Of a stretch of 63,363 bases of DNA, positions 41,135 through 50,118 are shown piece by piece. Below the pieces are notes generated by a model, which saw only the letters and a program-made list of their open reading frames with translations, searched no databases and was not told the origin of the DNA. The stretch is taken from contig CAKUCW010000012.1 of NCBI GenBank assembly GCA_934643825.1, positions 1-63,363 on the forward strand. The letters are read 5' to 3'. Both the position numbers and the translations under genes were made by a program. The DNA comes from an uncultured Clostridia bacterium. Its GTDB lineage: Bacteria; Bacillota; Clostridia; Christensenellales; Aristaeellaceae. Each line of letters starts with the position of its first letter. The first letter of the stretch is position 1.

Positions 41135-43126
41135 ATGAGCGAGAAACCGAAGTTTTATATTACGACGCCGATTTATTATCCGAGCGATAATCTGCATATC
41201 GGTCACAGCTATTGTTCGACCGCGGCGGATACCATGGCTCGCTTTAAGAAGCAGACGGGCTATGATGTGTTTTTCCTGACCGGAACGGATGAGCATGGTC
41301 AGAAAATCGAGCGCAAGGCGAAGGAAGCCGGCGTGACCCCGAAGGAGTATGTCGATCATATCGTCGCGGGCATCAAGGATCTGTGGAAGCTGATGGACAT
41401 TGATTACAGCGACTTCATCCGCACGACGGACGAGCGCCATGTCAAGTCTGTTCAGAAGATTTTCCGCAAGCTCTACGATCAGGGCGATATTTACAAGAGC
41501 GAGTACGAGGGCTGGTACTGCACGCCGTGCGAGTCCTTCTGGACGGAGCTGCAGCTCAAGGATGGCTGCTGCCCGGACTGCGGACGTCCGGTTGAAAAGA
41601 CGCGTGAGGAGAGCTATTTCTTCCGTCTTTCCAAATATCAGGATTGGCTCATCGACTACATCAAAACCCATCCGGATTTCATTCAGCCGCCGACGCGCAC
41701 CGCTGAAATGCTCAATAACTTCCTCATCCCCGGCTTGCAGGATCTGTGCGTATCGCGCACGTCGCTCAAGTGGGGCATTCCGGTCGATTTTGACCCGAAG
41801 CACACGGTCTATGTCTGGGTCGATGCGCTGACGAACTATATCAATGCGCTGGGCTATAATTCTGATGATGATTCCCTCTTTAAGAAGTATTGGCCCGCGG
41901 ATATCCATCTGGTCGGCAAGGAGATTGTCCGTTTCCATACCATCATTTGGCCCATCATGCTGCATGCGCTCGGTCTGCCGCTGCCCAAGCAGGTGTTTGG
42001 TCACGGCTGGCTGGTCATGGGCGGCGGCAAGATGAGCAAATCGAAGGGCAACGTCGTCGATCCGGTGAAGCTCTGCGAGCGCTATTCTTCCGATGCTGTG
42101 CGCTATTTCCTCATGCGTGAGATGCCGTTCGGCGCGGATGGTGAGTTCTCCAACGAGGCGCTCATCAAGCGCATCAACGCGGATTTGGCGAATGACCTTG
42201 GCAACCTGGTCAGCCGCAGCGTTGCGATGATCGAAAAGTATTTCGACGGCGTTGTGCCGGCACCCGCTGAGTATACCGAGCTGGACAAGAAGCTCATCGA
42301 TCAGGCGCAGAGCCTCTGGCTGAACGTCGAAAAGTGCATGAATGCGCTTCAGTTCAGCAATGCGCTGACGGAAATCTGGAAGCTCGTTGGCGAGTGCAAC
42401 CGCTATATTGACCTGACGACGCCGTGGGTGCTTGCCAAGAACGAGGCAGACCGTCCGCGTCTGGGCACGGTGCTGTATGTGCTGCTTGAATGTGCGCGTA
42501 TGGTTGCCATACTGATCTCCCCGACGATGCCGCGTACGCCGGAGCGCATTTTTGAGCAGATCGGCGTGACGGATGATGCGCTGAAGACGTGGGATTCCGT
42601 TAAGGTGTTCGGCGGTGTTGTTCCGGGCAGCAAGGTGCATAAGGGAGAAGCGCTCTTCCCGCGCATTGACGTTGCCAAGGAACTGGAGCTGCTGGAGGCT
42701 GAAAAGCAGGCGGCTCTGGAGCATGCAAAAGAGATCGCGGCGAAGGACGAACTGCCCGCGCCTGCCGACGAGGAAAAGACGGTTTTCACCCAGCGCGACC
42801 TGATTCAGTTCGAGGACTTTGAGAAAGTTCAGCTGGTTGTTGCGAAGGTTCTCAAGTGCGAAAAGGTTCCCAAGGCGGATAAACTGCTGATGTCTACGCT
42901 GAAGGTCGGCGATACGGAGCGCATCGTCGTTTCCGGCATTGCGAAGTTCTATACCCCGGAAGAGATGGTCGGCAAAAAGGTTGTTCTGCTGGCGAATCTC
43001 GCGCCGCGTAAGATTCGCGGTGTGGAGTCGCATGGCATGCTGCTGTGCGCCGCGAACGCGGATGACAGCAAGCTGAGCCTGCTGACGGTGGATTCCGATA
43101 TGGAAGACGGCTGCGAAATCGGCTGA
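41135..43126 (+). CDS. metG: Methionyl-tRNA synthetase
   Basis: This 663 aa class I synthetase charges tRNA-Met. The HIGH-type motif is LHIGHSYCS near residue 18. The connective domain has zinc cysteines (YCTPCESFW, CCPDCGRP). KMSKSKGNVV lies near residue 297. The C-terminal EMAP/Trbp111 tRNA-binding domain occupies about residues 555-663 (RDLIQFEDFEKVQLVVAKVL). Length and layout fit the long dimeric form. It has its own promoter and an attenuator-like leader. Confidence 0.97.
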   Translation: MSEKPKFYITTPIYYPSDNLHIGHSYCSTAADTMARFKKQTGYDVFFLTGTDEHGQKIERKAKEAGVTPKEYVDHIVAGIKDLWKLMDIDYSDFIRTTDERHVKSVQKIFRKLYDQGDIYKSEYEGWYCTPCESFWTELQLKDGCCPDCGRPVEKTREESYFFRLSKYQDWLIDYIKTHPDFIQPPTRTAEMLNNFLIPGLQDLCVSRTSLKWGIPVDFDPKHTVYVWVDALTNYINALGYNSDDDSLFKKYWPADIHLVGKEIVRFHTIIWPIMLHALGLPLPKQVFGHGWLVMGGGKMSKSKGNVVDPVKLCERYSSDAVRYFLMREMPFGADGEFSNEALIKRINADLANDLGNLVSRSVAMIEKYFDGVVPAPAEYTELDKKLIDQAQSLWLNVEKCMNALQFSNALTEIWKLVGECNRYIDLTTPWVLAKNEADRPRLGTVLYVLLECARMVAILISPTMPRTPERIFEQIGVTDDALKTWDSVKVFGGVVPGSKVHKGEALFPRIDVAKELELLEAEKQAALEHAKEIAAKDELPAPADEEKTVFTQRDLIQFEDFEKVQLVVAKVLKCEKVPKADKLLMSTLKVGDTERIVVSGIAKFYTPEEMVGKKVVLLANLAPRKIRGVESHGMLLCAANADDSKLSLLTVDSDMEDGCEIG

Positions 43127-43143
43127 TTGAAAATATGATGATT

Positions 43144-43181
43144 AAGAAGCGCTGACCTTGAGAGCGGTCAGCGCTTCTTTT
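43144..43181 (+). terminator. Intrinsic terminator of metG
   Basis: AAGAAGCGCTGACC and GGTCAGCGCTTCTT form a 14 bp perfect stem followed by T residues, 17 bp after metG. tatD begins just downstream, so some read-through may feed it. Confidence 0.88.
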
Positions 43182-43197
43182 AGAAGAAGGGATAACG

Positions 43198-43986
43198 ATG
43201 GAACAGGATACACTCATCGGTCTGTTTGATACGCACGCCCATCCGACGGACGATCGCTTTGATGAAGACAGGGCAGAGGTTCTCGCTCGCATGCGGGCGG
43301 GGAATATGCTCTGCATGTGCGTGGGATCCGATATGGCGTCCAGCGAACAGAGCCTGAAACTTGCCCGCGAAAATGAGCAGATCTACGCGGCGGTCGGAGT
43401 TCATCCGCATGACGCGAAGAGCTTTCGCGAGGAGGATATTCCGACGCTCACACGCTGGCTGACGGAAGAACCGAAGGTTAAGGCACTGGGCGAAATCGGT
43501 CTGGATTATTACTATGACCTGTCGCCGCGTGATGTCCAGAAGGATGTCTTTGTCCGTCAGCTGGAGCTGGCGTATACACTGAAAAAGCCGGTCATCCTTC
43601 ATATCCGCGATGCGCACGGCGATACCATAGACATTCTGCGTGCGAACAAGAACAGGCTTCCGCATTGCGTCATCCACTGCTGTTCGGCAAGCTGGGAGAG
43701 CGCGAAAGTATATCTGTCCCTGGGCTGCATGATTTCCTTTGCAGGACCGGTGACATTCAAGCGTTCTGCCAATCTTCAGGAAGTCGCAAAGAATGTTCCG
43801 ATTGAAAGCCTGATGATTGAAACGGACAGCCCTTATCTGGCGCCAGAACCCGTTCGCGGGCGTCGGAATGAACCGTGCAATGTGGCGCATATCTGCCGGT
43901 TTATCGCGAATCTGAGAGAAATGGACGCGCAGGAGCTGTGTGACATCACGCGGGCAAATGGAAAGCGTTTCTACGGAATCGAATAA
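43198..43986 (+). CDS. tatD: TatD-family metal-dependent DNase
   Basis: The 262 aa TIM-barrel hydrolase has FDTHAHPTD (metal histidines) at residue 10. GEIGLDYYYD near residue 99, HIRDAHGD near residue 136, HCCSAS near residue 159 and METDSPYLAPEP near residue 212 are all conserved. TatD proteins show 3'-5' exonuclease activity and act in DNA repair or quality control. RBS is GAAGAAGGG. It often follows metG in Firmicutes, as here. Confidence 0.95.
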   Translation: MEQDTLIGLFDTHAHPTDDRFDEDRAEVLARMRAGNMLCMCVGSDMASSEQSLKLARENEQIYAAVGVHPHDAKSFREEDIPTLTRWLTEEPKVKALGEIGLDYYYDLSPRDVQKDVFVRQLELAYTLKKPVILHIRDAHGDTIDILRANKNRLPHCVIHCCSASWESAKVYLSLGCMISFAGPVTFKRSANLQEVAKNVPIESLMIETDSPYLAPEPVRGRRNEPCNVAHICRFIANLREMDAQELCDITRANGKRFYGIE

Positions 43987-44033
43987 AAACGGATCTGCGT
44001 TTTGAGCGCGAATTTAGATACGGGATCATATAG

Positions 44034-44070
44034 AAACACCGCCGCGGCGATTGAACTGCGGCGGTGTTTT
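44034..44070. terminator. Bidirectional terminator between tatD and mntP
   Basis: AAACACCGCCGC and GCGGCGGTGTTT form a 12 bp perfect stem between convergent genes. TTTTGTTT follows on the plus strand; the minus strand has only a short T-run. Confidence 0.8.
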
Positions 44071-44072
44071 GT

Positions 44073-44633
44073 TTATCCCAAGAAGTGTTCGATCAGAATT
44101 TTCAGACCCATGACGATCAGAACGAGCCCGCCGAAAAACTCGGCGCGTGCCTTGTAGCGGTCGCCGAAGATGCTGCCGATCTTGACGCCGAAGATGCTGC
44201 AAGCGAAGGTTGTCAAGCCGATTAGGCAGACCGCGGGAAGGATGCTGACCTGCAAAAAGGCGAAAGATACGCCGACAGCGAGTGCGTCGATGCTCGTTGC
44301 GACGGCGAGGGGAAGCATGGCACGCCATGAAAAGTCCGCGTTGGTTTCTTCTTCTTCGTCTTTGCTGCGCGATTCGCGAATCATGTTGATGCCGATGAGC
44401 GCAAGCAGGATGAAGGCGATATACGGCGCCAGCGAGGACACCAGTGTGTCAAACTGTGCGCCGAGCAGATATCCGATAAACGGCATAATCGCCTGAAACG
44501 CGCCGAAATATAGACCGCAGATCAGCATGTGCTTCAACGTACACTTGCCGACGGACAGACCCTTACAGATGGATACGGCAAACGCATCCATAGACAGACC
44601 GATGGCGATAACGAACAATTCCCAAAGACCCAA
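44073..44633 (-). CDS. mntP: Manganese efflux pump MntP
   Basis: This 186 aa inner-membrane protein with six helices exports Mn2+. The family motif GLSMDAFAVSICKGL is near residue 12, and the internal repeat has ATSIDALAVGVSFAF near residue 113; both contain the essential aspartates. The start is TTG 44633, with AAGGAGG at 7 bp spacing. The cognate Mn2+-sensing yybP-ykoY riboswitch upstream agrees with the function. Confidence 0.96.
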   Translation of the reverse strand: MGLWELFVIAIGLSMDAFAVSICKGLSVGKCTLKHMLICGLYFGAFQAIMPFIGYLLGAQFDTLVSSLAPYIAFILLALIGINMIRESRSKDEEEETNADFSWRAMLPLAVATSIDALAVGVSFAFLQVSILPAVCLIGLTTFACSIFGVKIGSIFGDRYKARAEFFGGLVLIVMGLKILIEHFLG

Positions 44634-44647
44634 GAAAATACCTCCTT

Positions 44648-44729
44648 GTGGGCTGAGCCCACCTGCACTTCCGCCGAAGTCAGCAAGAAGCCGAAGTTTT
44701 GCGCACGCGGGCGATTATACGCATTTCTC
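44648..44729 (+). repeat. Dispersed repeat R1, full copy
   Basis: Hairpin GTGGGCTGAGCCCAC is followed by CTTCCGCCGAAGTCAGC and TTTTGCGCACGCGGGCGATTAT. It lies between the riboswitch terminator and the mntP ribosome binding site, so it should be transcribed as part of the mntP leader. The hairpin ends next to the AAGGAGG. Confidence 0.9.
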
Positions 44730-44735
44730 ATGCAA

Positions 44736-44870
44736 TGAAAAAAGACCAATCTGTCGCAAAGCATAGTATGCGCAGATTAGTCTTGTCATTTCGTATAAAG
44801 CCAGAGGCAAAACCCCAGTATGTTGACTTTATCACGTCCGGACGCATGGACGCTGACTACTCCCTAATTC
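44736..44870 (-). ncRNA. yybP-ykoY manganese riboswitch
   Basis: Read on the minus strand, the leader has AGGGAGTAG (44865-44857), near-consensus to GGGGAGUAG. It then has GTCAACATACTGGGGTTTTG and CTCTGGCTTTATACGAAATG, the conserved second half of the yybP-ykoY class. A terminator stem AAGACTAATCTG/CAGATTGGTCTT with a T-run (44784-44738) ends it. Mn2+ binding should prevent termination and turn on mntP. Confidence 0.88.
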
Positions 44871-44876
44871 CCACAT

Positions 44877-44904
44877 ATTATAAGGGAATTCGTAAAAAAG
44901 TCAA
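44877..44904 (-). promoter_or_regulatory. Promoter of mntP
   Basis: On the minus strand TTGACT, a 16 bp spacer and TATAAT lie immediately upstream of the riboswitch. Confidence 0.85.
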
Positions 44905-44910
44905 CGGATA

Positions 44911-44951
44911 AAAGAAAAATTCCGATAAACTCTGAAAGAGCTTACCGGAAT
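44911..44951 (-). terminator. Intrinsic terminator of BMP transporter operon
   Basis: ATTCCGGTAAGCTCT and AGAGTTTATCGGAAT pair across TTC on the minus strand, followed by TTTTCTTTT. It lies 5 bp after the last permease gene. Confidence 0.85.
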
Positions 44952-44955
44952 GTGG

Positions 44956-45942
44956 TCAGCGTTCCTCGCGGAAATATGCCAATCCCAGACTGGCTGGCGG
45001 CTGATTCTCACGCTTTTTGCGAAGCGAGGTGACAACCAGTACGACAATGGTTACCAGATAGGGAACCATCTGAATCAGGTCTGTCACATAGCCGGGAACC
45101 GAGATGCCCATCAGCGTCGGCATGAACTGATACAGCCAATAGAGCAGACCGAACAGATAGGAACCCCAGATGGCGTTCAGCGGCTTCCACGTCGTGAAGA
45201 TTACCAGGGCGACGGCAAGCCAGCCCAGCGCCTCGATCTGCGTCGTGGTTGCCCAAATGCCCTGGTTGTAATCCAGCACATAGTACAGACCGCCCAGACC
45301 GGAGATGCCGGCGCCCAGACAGGTCGCCAGATACTTGTAGCGGGTGACGCTGATGCCGGCGGCATCGGCAGTTGCGGGGTTTTCGCCGATGGCACGCAGA
45401 TTCAGACCGACACGCGTGTGATTCAGAATCTGGTGGAGAACGATTGCCAGAATGATGGCGGCGTACACCATGAAGCCGTAGTTAAACAGCGTCTGCCCGA
45501 TGATGCCGAGCTGGGGGAGAAAAGGAAGCTTGGTCTGGAACGTCTTATAAACCATGCTCTGCGTTGCGGTGCGTCCGTTGAGAATGTACACGCCGAAGAA
45601 GTTGGCGACACCCATGCCAAACGTCGTCAGCGCAAGACCGGTGACGTTTTGATTGGCACGCAGGCTGATGGTCAGAAAGCTGTAAATGAGTCCGCCGAGC
45701 ATGGAAGCGATGAACGCGCAGACGAGCGCGATGACAACGCACAGCACCATATTGGGGTTGGCGGCGGTGTTTTCGTAGATGTAAGAGCTGGCAAATCCGG
45801 CGAAGCCGCCCAGGTACATGATACCCGGTACGCCGAGGTTCAGATTGCCGCTTTTTTCGGTGATGATTTCACCCATCGCGCCATACATGATGATGGTTCC
45901 GAAGGGAATGGCACGCATGATCCATGCGACAAGCGTATCCAT
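44956..45942 (-). CDS. ABC transporter permease, BMP/nucleoside type (NupQ-like)
   Basis: This 328 aa membrane permease is of the BPD_transp_2 family, paired with the next gene. It has about eight to ten helices, and the signatures GEIITEKSGNLNLGVPGIMYL near residue 26 and LRAIGENPATADAAGI near residue 180. It imports a substrate delivered by the BMP-family binding protein, probably a purine nucleoside as in B. subtilis NupNOPQ. The start overlaps the upstream permease stop by 1 bp. Confidence 0.9.
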   Translation of the reverse strand: MDTLVAWIMRAIPFGTIIMYGAMGEIITEKSGNLNLGVPGIMYLGGFAGFASSYIYENTAANPNMVLCVVIALVCAFIASMLGGLIYSFLTISLRANQNVTGLALTTFGMGVANFFGVYILNGRTATQSMVYKTFQTKLPFLPQLGIIGQTLFNYGFMVYAAIILAIVLHQILNHTRVGLNLRAIGENPATADAAGISVTRYKYLATCLGAGISGLGGLYYVLDYNQGIWATTTQIEALGWLAVALVIFTTWKPLNAIWGSYLFGLLYWLYQFMPTLMGISVPGYVTDLIQMVPYLVTIVVLVVTSLRKKRENQPPASLGLAYFREER

Positions 45943-47042
45943 CAGGCAGCCTCCTTTCCCGCGTGTACGCGGAATACCGGTTTATAGTTGATGAAGAATT
46001 CGCTTCCGAGGATGAAGAAGAGGATGATGCCTGCGATGATGTCGCTGGCGAAGTCGTTCAGGTTATACGCGGAAGCAATTTCAGCCGCGCCCTTATTCAG
46101 GAAGATGAGCAGGAAGGAAATCAGCGCCATCGTGAATGTATTGAATTTGGCGAGCCAGGCGACGATAATCGCGGTGAAGCCGTTGCCGCCTGCCGTGCCG
46201 GTGGAAATCGCCTGATCGCGTCCGCCGACGATGAGGAAGCCGGTCAGACCGCAGAGGGCGCCGGAAAGAATCATGGTGCGGATGATGACCTTGCCGACGT
46301 TGATGCCCGCGTAGCGAGCGGTGTTTTCGCTTTCGCCGACGACGGAAATTTCATAGCCCTGCTTGGAATAGCGCAGATAGCAATACATGGCAATGGTCAG
46401 TACGACGACGACAATCAGGTTGATGGTATAACGCTGACCCATGATCTGCGGGAACCAGCCTGCCTTGCTCTTCATATTCAGCTTGCCCAAGCTGGAAGCC
46501 TGGCCACGCCAGATGTTGACGCAGCAGGCGACGAGCTGAATGGCAACATAGTTCATCATCAGGGTGAACAGCGTTTCATTGGTCGAGAACTTGGCTTTGA
46601 ACCACGCGGGAATGAAGCCCCAGATTGCGCCGGCGAGAACGCCCGCGACGAGCATCACGGTATACAGCAACCAGTTCGGCAGTTTTCCGCCGTAATAAAC
46701 CATCACGGCGGCGGTTGCCAGTGCGCCCATCAAGACCTGACCTTCCGCGCCGATATTCCAGAAGCGCATCCTGAAGGCAGGCGCCAGCGCGATGCCGATC
46801 AAAAGCAGGGAGGCGAGGTCGCGCATCGCCCATGAAAAACGCATCGTCGTGCTGAACGTGCCCTGAATCATGGCTTTGTAAACATCCATCGGATTCAGTC
46901 CGGTGACAAAATAGATGAACAGGGCGTCTACGATGAGCGCCAGAACGACCGCAATCAGCCGAATCGCGATCTTCTTGCCTGTGGAAATCTCTCCGCGCTT
47001 GACGACGCGAATGAGCGGCTCGCTGTGTTTTGCCGTCTGCAT
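45942..47042 (-). CDS. ABC transporter permease, BMP/nucleoside type (NupP-like)
   Basis: This 366 aa membrane permease has a cytosolic basic start (RVVKRGEISTGKKIAIR), then about nine helices. The family motif ALAPAFRMRFWNIGAEGQVLM is near residue 80, and EISVVGESENTARYAGINVG near residue 231. It forms the heterodimeric pore with the following permease. Overlap with the ATPase gene is 1 bp. Confidence 0.91.
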   Translation of the reverse strand: MQTAKHSEPLIRVVKRGEISTGKKIAIRLIAVVLALIVDALFIYFVTGLNPMDVYKAMIQGTFSTTMRFSWAMRDLASLLLIGIALAPAFRMRFWNIGAEGQVLMGALATAAVMVYYGGKLPNWLLYTVMLVAGVLAGAIWGFIPAWFKAKFSTNETLFTLMMNYVAIQLVACCVNIWRGQASSLGKLNMKSKAGWFPQIMGQRYTINLIVVVVLTIAMYCYLRYSKQGYEISVVGESENTARYAGINVGKVIIRTMILSGALCGLTGFLIVGGRDQAISTGTAGGNGFTAIIVAWLAKFNTFTMALISFLLIFLNKGAAEIASAYNLNDFASDIIAGIILFFILGSEFFINYKPVFRVHAGKEAA

Positions 47043-48592
47043 CAGGCGATGCCTCCTTTCTGCTGCGGTTCACGCAGTTTGGTCATCAGCAGACCGACTT
47101 CTTCTTTGTTGGTCTTGCGTCCTTCAACGATACCGTTGTTCTTACCGCCGCAAAGCACCAGCACGCGGTCGCAGAGGTCGATCAGCACGTCCAGGTCTTC
47201 GCCGACGTAGATGATGGCGACGCCTTTACGCTTTTGTTCATTGAGCAGGTGATAGATGGTGTAGCTCGTGTTGATATCCAGTCCGCGTACGGCATAAGCG
47301 GTCATCAGCACGGAGGGGCTTGCGGCGATTTCGCGTCCGACAAGCACCTTCTGCACGTTGCCGCCGGAAAGACGGGAAACCGGTGTGCTGACCGACGGCG
47401 TGACGACGCCCAGAGAATCCTTGATCTCTTCGGCGAGATGACGCGGTGCGCGGCGGTCGGCGATGGGGGAATGACCCTGACCGTAGCTCTTGAGCATCAT
47501 GTTGTCGATCATACCCATCGAGCCGACCAGACCCATGCCCAGACGGTCTTCCGGAACGAAGGAGAGATGAACGCCCATGTCGCGGATGTCCTTGGGGGAT
47601 TTGCCAATCAGCTGTTCCGCCGTGGAATCGCGGTCGTCATCCGGATAGTAGACGACGCTGGAATCGGGGTCGGTCAGCTGCAAGCCGGCGATGGCTTCCA
47701 GCAGCTCTTTTTGTCCGTTGCCGGAAATGCCTGCGATACCCAGAATTTCACCGCTGAATGCGTCGAAAGAGATGCTGTCCAGCACGCGGACGCCTTCGCT
47801 GTTGGTGACGCTCAGGTTGTGTACGCTCAGGCGCAGATGGGGGTTGACCGGCTCGGGACGCTCGATATTCAGCTCGACCTTTTTGCCGACCATCATTTCC
47901 GTCAGAGAAGCTTCGCTGGCGTTTGCGGTTTCAACCGTGCCGATGTATTCGCCCTTGCGCAGAATCGCAACGCGGTCGGAAATTTCCAGCACTTCGTGGA
48001 GCTTATGGGTGATAATGATGATGGATTTCCCATCCTTGCGCATATTGCGCATGACGTTAAAGAGCTTTTCGGTTTCCTGCGGAGTCAGAACGGCGGTCGG
48101 CTCGTCGAGAATCAAAATCTGCGCACCGCGATAGAGCATTTTGATGATTTCAAGCGTCTGCTTCTGACTGACGCTCATCTCATAGACCTTTTGATCCAGA
48201 TCGATATCAAATGCGTATTTGTCACAGATGGCACGCGCCTTCTCGCGGATGGCTTTCAGATCGTACTTTTCGTGCTGATCCATGACCAGCGCGATGTTTT
48301 CCACGGCGGTAAACACGTCGATGAGCTTGAAATGCTGATGAACCATGCCGATGCCCAGGGCATAGGCATCCTTCGGGCTGCGAATTTCAGCAGGCTTTCC
48401 ATCGACCAGAAGCTCACCGCCGTCAGGGTAGTATATACCGGCGATCATGTTCATCAGCGTCGTTTTGCCGCTGCCGTTTTCGCCCAGCAGGGAGAGAATT
48501 TCTCCTCGGCGGACGGTCAGGGAGATATCGCTGTTGGCAACAACGCTGCCGAATGTCTTGGTAATATGGCGCAGTTCAATGGCATTTTGCAT
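47042..48592 (-). CDS. ABC transporter ATPase with two nucleotide-binding domains (NupO-like)
   Basis: This 516 aa fused sugar/nucleoside-type ATPase has two ATP-binding domains. The first Walker A GENGSGKTTLMN is near residue 37, signature MSVSQKQTLEI (changed from LSGGQ) and LILDEPTAVLTPQE. The second domain has GISGNGQKELLE in place of Walker A, and the signature RLSGGNVQKVLVG. The second site is degenerate, as is usual in this family. It energises the two permeases encoded next to it. Confidence 0.92.
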   Translation of the reverse strand: MQNAIELRHITKTFGSVVANSDISLTVRRGEILSLLGENGSGKTTLMNMIAGIYYPDGGELLVDGKPAEIRSPKDAYALGIGMVHQHFKLIDVFTAVENIALVMDQHEKYDLKAIREKARAICDKYAFDIDLDQKVYEMSVSQKQTLEIIKMLYRGAQILILDEPTAVLTPQETEKLFNVMRNMRKDGKSIIIITHKLHEVLEISDRVAILRKGEYIGTVETANASEASLTEMMVGKKVELNIERPEPVNPHLRLSVHNLSVTNSEGVRVLDSISFDAFSGEILGIAGISGNGQKELLEAIAGLQLTDPDSSVVYYPDDDRDSTAEQLIGKSPKDIRDMGVHLSFVPEDRLGMGLVGSMGMIDNMMLKSYGQGHSPIADRRAPRHLAEEIKDSLGVVTPSVSTPVSRLSGGNVQKVLVGREIAASPSVLMTAYAVRGLDINTSYTIYHLLNEQKRKGVAIIYVGEDLDVLIDLCDRVLVLCGGKNNGIVEGRKTNKEEVGLLMTKLREPQQKGGIA

Positions 48593-48627
48593 AAGGTGCC
48601 GTTCACTCCTTCAAAGTAAATAAACAG

Positions 48628-48658
48628 CGAAAAGGGAAGCGGATGGCTTCCCTTTTCG
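48628..48658 (-). terminator. Intercistronic hairpin between BMP binding protein and ATPase
   Basis: CGAAAAGGGAAGC and GCTTCCCTTTTCG form a 13 bp perfect stem with a 5 nt loop. It could partly stop transcription or protect the 3' end so that the binding protein is made in excess. Confidence 0.75.
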
Positions 48659-48686
48659 TTTAAAGCTTCGATGCAGGAATTGCAGA

Positions 48687-49922
48687 TTACTGCGCGTCCT
48701 CAACGATGCCGTCGATGCGCAGGGTGAAGTAAGGAGCGCTGCGGAAGGTAGACTCCTCAAAAGCGCCGTCCACGATGGCTTCGTAGGTTTCGCCCTGATA
48801 GGAAACCGTGCCGGTCGCCCAGTCCATGATGGTCATGTCGCACGGGGCAGAGGTGACGGTCTCACCGTTCACGGTGAAGGTGTTGACGTCGAAGACCTTC
48901 AGGCTGCCGTCGCGCAGAGCGGCTTCAACCTCAGCAACCTTCTCGGCAGTGCCGGCGGCGCAGGACGGTCCAAGGGTCGTGATGGCAACAGCGCCGTCAT
49001 CATAGCCCTTCGCCCAGTCGGCGGGAATCTCTTCGCCGTTGAGCATCGCGGTGAACAGCTCCTTGTAGAACACGGACCAAACGTTGGTCGCAGAGGTCAG
49101 CGCCGCGGTCGGAGCGGTCGGGAGCATGTCGATGTTGTAGCCGATGGAGAAGCAGACGGTGCCGGCATCCTGGAGCTTCTGAACGGCAGCGGGAGCGCCG
49201 GTGGAGTCAGCATGCTGACCGATAATGACGCAGCCCTTCGCGACGAGCGCTTCGGCGGCGGCGCCTTCCTTGTCGATATCAAACCAGGAGTTGGTGTACA
49301 TGACTTCCATGGTCACGTTCGGCACGATGGAGCGAACGCCGAGGAAGAAAGCGGTGTAGCCGGAGATAACCTCAGCGTAGTTGTAAGCGCCGACATAGCC
49401 GATCTTCACGTTGCCGTCAGCATCGAAGGAGTTCGGCTGCTTCTCGGCGGTGAGGGTGCCATCGTTCATCAGCTCAGCGAGCTTCATGCCGGCAACCACA
49501 CCGGACACATAGCGGGACTGGAACACCTTGGTGAAAGCGTTCTTCAGGTTGTCGCAGCCGGAGATCGCCGCGAAGTCGCCGGTCATGGCGACGAAGGTGA
49601 CGTCCGGATACTCTTCAGCGGCAAGAGCGATATAGCTCTGATGACCATAGGAGTTGGAGATGATCAGGTTGCAGCCCTGACCGACGAGGTCAAGCGCACT
49701 GTCATAGCAGGTCTGATCTTCCGGAACCTTGTACTTCCAAACGATCTTATCAGAAAGACCAAGCTCGGCAGCAGCCTGCTTGATGCCTTCCATGTGAGCC
49801 AGCGTATAGCCTTCGGTTTCATCACCGAGCATAACCGCACCGATCTTCAGGTCGGCGGCGAGGGCGACACAGGCAGTCATGCACAGCATCGCGGCGAGCA
49901 TCAGAGCAATCAGCTTCTTCAT
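48687..49922 (-). CDS. BMP-family substrate-binding protein (probable lipoprotein)
   Basis: The 411 aa product is the extracytoplasmic receptor of the transporter. The signal peptide has MLCMTACVALAA; MTAC could be a lipobox, with Cys17 as the lipidated residue, though cleavage at ALAA is also possible. The mature domain begins LKIGAVMLGDETEGYTLAHM. CNLIISNSYGHQSYIALAAE and KIGYVGAYNYAEVISGYTAF are family features. It binds nucleosides in characterised relatives. The start is ATG 49922, GGAGG. Confidence 0.92.
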   Translation of the reverse strand: MKKLIALMLAAMLCMTACVALAADLKIGAVMLGDETEGYTLAHMEGIKQAAAELGLSDKIVWKYKVPEDQTCYDSALDLVGQGCNLIISNSYGHQSYIALAAEEYPDVTFVAMTGDFAAISGCDNLKNAFTKVFQSRYVSGVVAGMKLAELMNDGTLTAEKQPNSFDADGNVKIGYVGAYNYAEVISGYTAFFLGVRSIVPNVTMEVMYTNSWFDIDKEGAAAEALVAKGCVIIGQHADSTGAPAAVQKLQDAGTVCFSIGYNIDMLPTAPTAALTSATNVWSVFYKELFTAMLNGEEIPADWAKGYDDGAVAITTLGPSCAAGTAEKVAEVEAALRDGSLKVFDVNTFTVNGETVTSAPCDMTIMDWATGTVSYQGETYEAIVDGAFEESTFRSAPYFTLRIDGIVEDAQ

Positions 49923-50030
49923 AGGTTTTGTTCCTCCTTGCAGTCAACAAGTAACAAAAAAATGATAACGTTGACATGATACAGCATCTTCACGATGTTG
50001 TAAAGAGCAAAATGAAAAATAACGCGAGAA

Positions 50031-50084
50031 ATATCGAATAAATGAGTATACGATATTTATAATGTTCGTGAAAGTACGAACATT
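50031..50084 (-). promoter_or_regulatory. Operator-like inverted repeats upstream of BMP operon
   Basis: AATGTTCGT/ACGAACATT (50061-50084, 9 bp arms, 6 bp spacer) and ATATCG/CGATAT (50031-50056) lie 110-160 bp before the binding-protein gene. A possible minus-strand -10, TATACT, lies at 50050-50045. The first repeat would sit at or near the -35, a good place for a repressor. The ACGAAC half-sites resemble purine-type boxes only loosely. Confidence 0.5.
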
Positions 50085-50118
50085 AAATCCGATAATATGC
50101 GCCGAAAGCCAGGAATGT

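Noticed and set aside
41117..43033. 638-codon minus-strand ORF opposite metG
   Set aside because: It mirrors the metG frame, has no motif and no ribosome binding site.
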